NCBI GenBank assembly: GCA_964435775.1
Contig: CAYTAP010000047.1
Coordinates: forward strand, 1 to 26,134
Length of the DNA stretch: 26,134 nucleotides
DNA from: CAYTAP01 sp964435775
GTDB taxonomy: Bacteria > Planctomycetota > Phycisphaerae > Tepidisphaerales > Tepidisphaeraceae
Direction: 5' to 3'
Shown here: positions 24,316 to 26,134 of the stretch, one piece after another
How positions within the stretch are numbered: position 1 is the first letter of the stretch
Layout of the letters: each line of letters starts with the position of its first letter
Made by a program: the position numbers and the translations under genes
Notes under the pieces: model-generated
What the model saw: the letters and a program-made list of their open reading frames with translations, nothing else
What the model was told of the DNA's origin: nothing
Databases searched by the model: none

Positions 24316-24333
24316 CCGGCGACAAGTCGCCGG
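24316..24333 (-). terminator. Hairpin in the riboswitch expression platform
   Basis: CCGGCGACAAGTCGCCGG is self-complementary (8-bp arms) and lies 6 bases beyond P1 of the aptamer. It is very stable, but the RNA continues UUGUCGUGG rather than a U-run, so a classical intrinsic terminator is not clear. It may be a Rho-related, pausing or translational switch part. Confidence 0.4.
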
Positions 24334-24339
24334 GCATCC

Positions 24340-24425
24340 TTCGCATTCCCTCGCCGGCAAAAACCGGACCAGGTTCCAAGGGTGTATTCTCAGACCGGCC
24401 CAATGGACCGGCCACCCCTAGCGAA
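24340..24425 (-). promoter_or_regulatory. TPP riboswitch (THI element) of thiC
   Basis: On the minus strand the conserved core appears in order: GGGGTG, CTGAGA, ACACCC, GAACCTGGTCCGG, GCCGGCGAGGGAA. P1 can be closed by TTCGC (24425-24421) with GCGAA (24344-24340). TPP binding to this aptamer lowers expression of thiamine genes. It is followed by a hairpin and then by the thiC SD about 95 bases downstream. Confidence 0.95.
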
Positions 24426-24433
24426 CGATCGTG

Positions 24434-24462
24434 AGTCTAGACGGGGTGGGAACGGTACGCAA
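24434..24462 (-). promoter_or_regulatory. Promoter of the thiC riboswitch transcript
   Basis: TTGCGT (24462-24457), a 17-base spacer and TAGACT (24439-24434) on the minus strand. Transcription would start near 24427, next to the first base of the riboswitch P1 stem, and this fit in position supports the call although the hexamers match only 3 and 4 of 6. Confidence 0.5.
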
Positions 24463-24509
24463 GGTGAAATGCATGTTCGGCGTGGCGAACCTGAAGCGAA
24501 AGCGGACCC

Positions 24510-24603
24510 ATTTTCGATTATTGATTGTTGATTTTGGATTGAAGAGACCAACCCACGCCGCAGCATTTAATCGAAAATCGCAAATCAAAAATCGAAAATC
24601 CCT
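24510..24603. repeat. Long imperfect inverted repeat of GATTTTC type, copy 2
   Basis: Arms of 34 bases (24510-24543 and 24566-24599) match in inverted orientation at 28 of 34 positions across a 22-base loop. The array starts just after the E2 stop; read in the E2 direction it begins AGGGATTTTCGATTTT, identical to the start of the array behind hflX. It could fold into a large hairpin at the end of the E2 mRNA and insulate thiC. It is not a classical terminator. Confidence 0.65.
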
Positions 24604-25992
24604 TCATGCGAGCATGATCCCCGGCTGTTCCAGCAGCATCCGCAGCGTTTGCAGATACTCGGCGGCCGTCGCGCCATCGACCGCGCGATGATCGGCGCTG
24701 AGCGTCACCGACATCATCGTCCGCGCGACGATCTGACCGTCGCGGACCACCGCGCGCTGCTCGGCCGCCCCGATCGCCAGGATCGCCACCTCCGGCGGAT
24801 TAATGATCGCGTTGAAGTCGCGAATGCCATACGTTCCCAGGTTGCTCACGGTGAACGTCGCGCCGCTCATCTCATTTTGCTTGAGGCTCTGCTTGCGGGC
24901 CTTGTCGATCAAGTCACCCGTGCGCTGGCGAATCTCACGAAGATTCAACAAATTGATCCCCCGAAGCACCGGCACGATCAATCCCTCGGGCAGCGCCACC
25001 GCCATCCCCAGGTTCACATCGCCGTAGCGGATGACCTCATTATCCTTCCAATGCGCGTTGAGCGCCGGGTGCATGAGCAGCGCCTGCGTGACGGCCTTGG
25101 CGATCAGGTCGCCGATCGACAATCGAATCCCCTCGCTCTCAAGCCCCCGATTCATCTGTTCGCGCAAGCGGGACAGGTCGGTCACGTCGATGTCAACAGT
25201 CTCCTGGAAGTGCGGAAGAACCTGCTTGCTTTGCTGAAGGCGCTGAGCGATGACCAGCCGCATCTTCGTGTGCGCAATACGCTGTTCCTGCCCGGCCGGG
25301 ATGCGCGGCGCCAGCGACACCGGCGGCGGACCCTTGCGCTTTGCTTCGCCGCCAGCGCCACTGGCCGGCTTGGCCGCGGGCTTGAACGTCGCAACATCCT
25401 TCTGAACAATCCGTCCGCCCGGCCCACTCCCCGTCACCACGGACAATTCAATCCCCTTGTCCTCGGCCATCCGACGCGCCAACGGCGACGCCTTGATGCG
25501 CTCATCCCCCTGTCCTTTCGTCATCGCTGGCGCGGACGCTTTTGATGCTGAAGCAGTCGCAGCGCTCGTGACGCCGCCCGTCGCCGCCGCGTGTTCACCA
25601 CGCGCTGTCTCGCCGTACTCCTCAGGCACATGTGTTGCCTCGCCCCTTGCCGCGGACGCCGGTGCAGCCGGGGTCGCAGGCGCTGCATTGTCGCCGGTCG
25701 AACCCGCCCCGGTCCCCGGCTTATAGTTTTTCTTCACGTCCTCCTGCTTTTCGCTCCCCGTCGCCAGCACGGCGATCGTCCCCCCCACCGCCACCTTCTC
25801 CCCCGCCTTGGCCACGATCAGCGCCAGCGTCCCCGAATCAAACGACTCCATCTCCATCGTCGCCTTGTCCGTCTCCACCTCGGCGATCACATCACCGCTC
25901 TTGATCTTGTCCCCTTCCTTCTTGTTCCATTTGACGACGGTCCCTTCCGACATCGTGTCCGAAAGCTGGGGCATGGTGATTTCAGCGGGCAT
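24604..25992 (-). CDS. Dihydrolipoamide acetyltransferase, pyruvate dehydrogenase E2 type
   Basis: The core of a 2-oxoacid dehydrogenase complex, moving acetyl groups from E1 to CoA via a swinging lipoyl arm. 462 residues. There is one lipoyl domain (1-78) with the lipoylated Lys43 in VETDKATME; an Ala/Pro/Gly/Thr-rich linker (80-165); an E1/E3-binding domain (about 166-203, IKASPLARRMAEDKGIEL, GPGGRIVQKDV); a second linker; and the catalytic domain from about 235, with His435 and Asp439 in ADHRAVDG. FTVSNLGTYGI and INPPEVAILAIG favour the acetyl (PdhC) type over succinyl or branched-chain forms, though this is not certain. The ATG at 25992 follows AGAGG. E1 and E3 are not in the window. Confidence 0.93.
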   Translation of the reverse strand: MPAEITMPQLSDTMSEGTVVKWNKKEGDKIKSGDVIAEVETDKATMEMESFDSGTLALIVAKAGEKVAVGGTIAVLATGSEKQEDVKKNYKPGTGAGSTGDNAAPATPAAPASAARGEATHVPEEYGETARGEHAAATGGVTSAATASASKASAPAMTKGQGDERIKASPLARRMAEDKGIELSVVTGSGPGGRIVQKDVATFKPAAKPASGAGGEAKRKGPPPVSLAPRIPAGQEQRIAHTKMRLVIAQRLQQSKQVLPHFQETVDIDVTDLSRLREQMNRGLESEGIRLSIGDLIAKAVTQALLMHPALNAHWKDNEVIRYGDVNLGMAVALPEGLIVPVLRGINLLNLREIRQRTGDLIDKARKQSLKQNEMSGATFTVSNLGTYGIRDFNAIINPPEVAILAIGAAEQRAVVRDGQIVARTMMSVTLSADHRAVDGATAAEYLQTLRMLLEQPGIMLA

Positions 25993-26021
25993 CTCTGTTT
26001 CCTCTTTTTTTGTAAGGCCGG

Positions 26022-26050
26022 ATCATAAGACAAGTCGGAGGGATTGTCAT
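26022..26050 (-). promoter_or_regulatory. Strong sigma70-like promoter of the E2 gene
   Basis: ATGACA (26050-26045), a 17-base spacer and TATGAT (26027-26022) on the minus strand match the consensus in 5 of 6 positions each. The predicted start near 26015 gives a leader of about 22 bases with AGAGG before the ATG at 25992. It implies that E2 is the first gene of its transcript rather than lying inside an E1-E2 operon. Confidence 0.65.
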
Positions 26051-26134
26051 GCGTCGTAAGAGCTTCAACGCAAGGTTCGGTGCCTTGTATGTTCAAAACG
26101 CCATCCAAATGTTCTAATTCCGCTCGTCGCGTTC
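26051..26134. other. Right edge, no gene recognised
   Basis: These last 84 bases upstream of the E2 promoter contain no coding stretch or RNA I can support on either strand. A neighbouring gene probably begins or ends just outside the window. Confidence 0.4.

Noticed and set aside
24239..24415. N-terminal extension of ThiC to 24415
   Set aside because: The region is the TPP riboswitch and leader; the ATG at 24238 has a good SD and a family-like N-terminus.
1..26134. tRNA or rRNA genes and mobile elements
   Set aside because: No cloverleaf, rRNA core, transposase or integrase signature was noticed on either strand; spacers are short and mostly explained. A small RNA could still be missed by eye.

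Overview
The window looks like a piece of a GC-rich (roughly 60%), didermic bacterial chromosome, most likely a planctomycete (Planctomycetota, perhaps Phycisphaerae-like). This is an inference from protein style: a secreted toroid-repeat protein, a GTP-type PEP carboxykinase, a secreted TPR protein with an N-terminal 'DGRxLxGEV' motif, an ECF sigma unit with a zinc-less anti-sigma factor, and many start codons without a Shine-Dalgarno (SD) sequence. A run of 10 Ns at 11900-11909 shows that it is a scaffold, probably a metagenome assembly. I see no phage, transposon, CRISPR array, rRNA or tRNA.

Layout. 1-4585: the N-terminal part of a secreted alpha/alpha-toroid protein (-), the membrane protease SppA (-), the ribosome-associated GTPase HflX (+) and tyrosyl-tRNA synthetase (-). 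4661-8773: a GT-C-like membrane protein (-), a small zinc-ribbon membrane protein (+), a zinc-finger-less DnaJ (-) and a sugar-phosphate isomerase-like TIM barrel (+). 8873-11786: an alpha/beta-hydrolase lipoprotein (+) overlaps tail to tail with a secreted TPR protein whose C-terminus resembles an inactivated trypsin-like protease (-). 11787-11996: the assembly gap, with what looks like a fragment of the error-prone polymerase DnaE2 on its left edge. 11997-13738: PdxH (-) and Fmt (+), divergent. 13764-15852: a minus-strand unit of ECF sigma factor, membrane anti-sigma-like protein and secreted protein. 15939-19228: GTP-dependent PEP carboxykinase (-) divergent from a patatin-like lipoprotein (+). 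19463-20508: a small lipoprotein and Maf (+). 20545-22366: release factor 2 (-), encoded in two frames joined at a classical CTT-TGA-C programmed frameshift site, then a PilZ protein (-). 22505-26050: ThiC (-) under a TPP riboswitch with its own promoter, then a pyruvate-dehydrogenase-type E2 (-) with a strong sigma70-like promoter.

The genes are mostly housekeeping: translation and its quality control (tyrS, fmt, prfB, hflX), cofactors (thiC for thiamine, pdxH for PLP), central carbon (pckG, E2) and cell-envelope proteins. ThiC supplies the thiamine pathway whose product, TPP, is used by the E1 partner of the neighbouring E2, although the two genes have separate promoters. The most notable sequence-level items are the prfB recoding site with a possibly leaderless promoter, the TPP riboswitch and promoter pair, the DnaE2 motif cut by the gap, the pseudo-protease, and a GATTTTC-type repeat placed directly after the stop codons of two unrelated genes. 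I found no convincing new multi-gene system.
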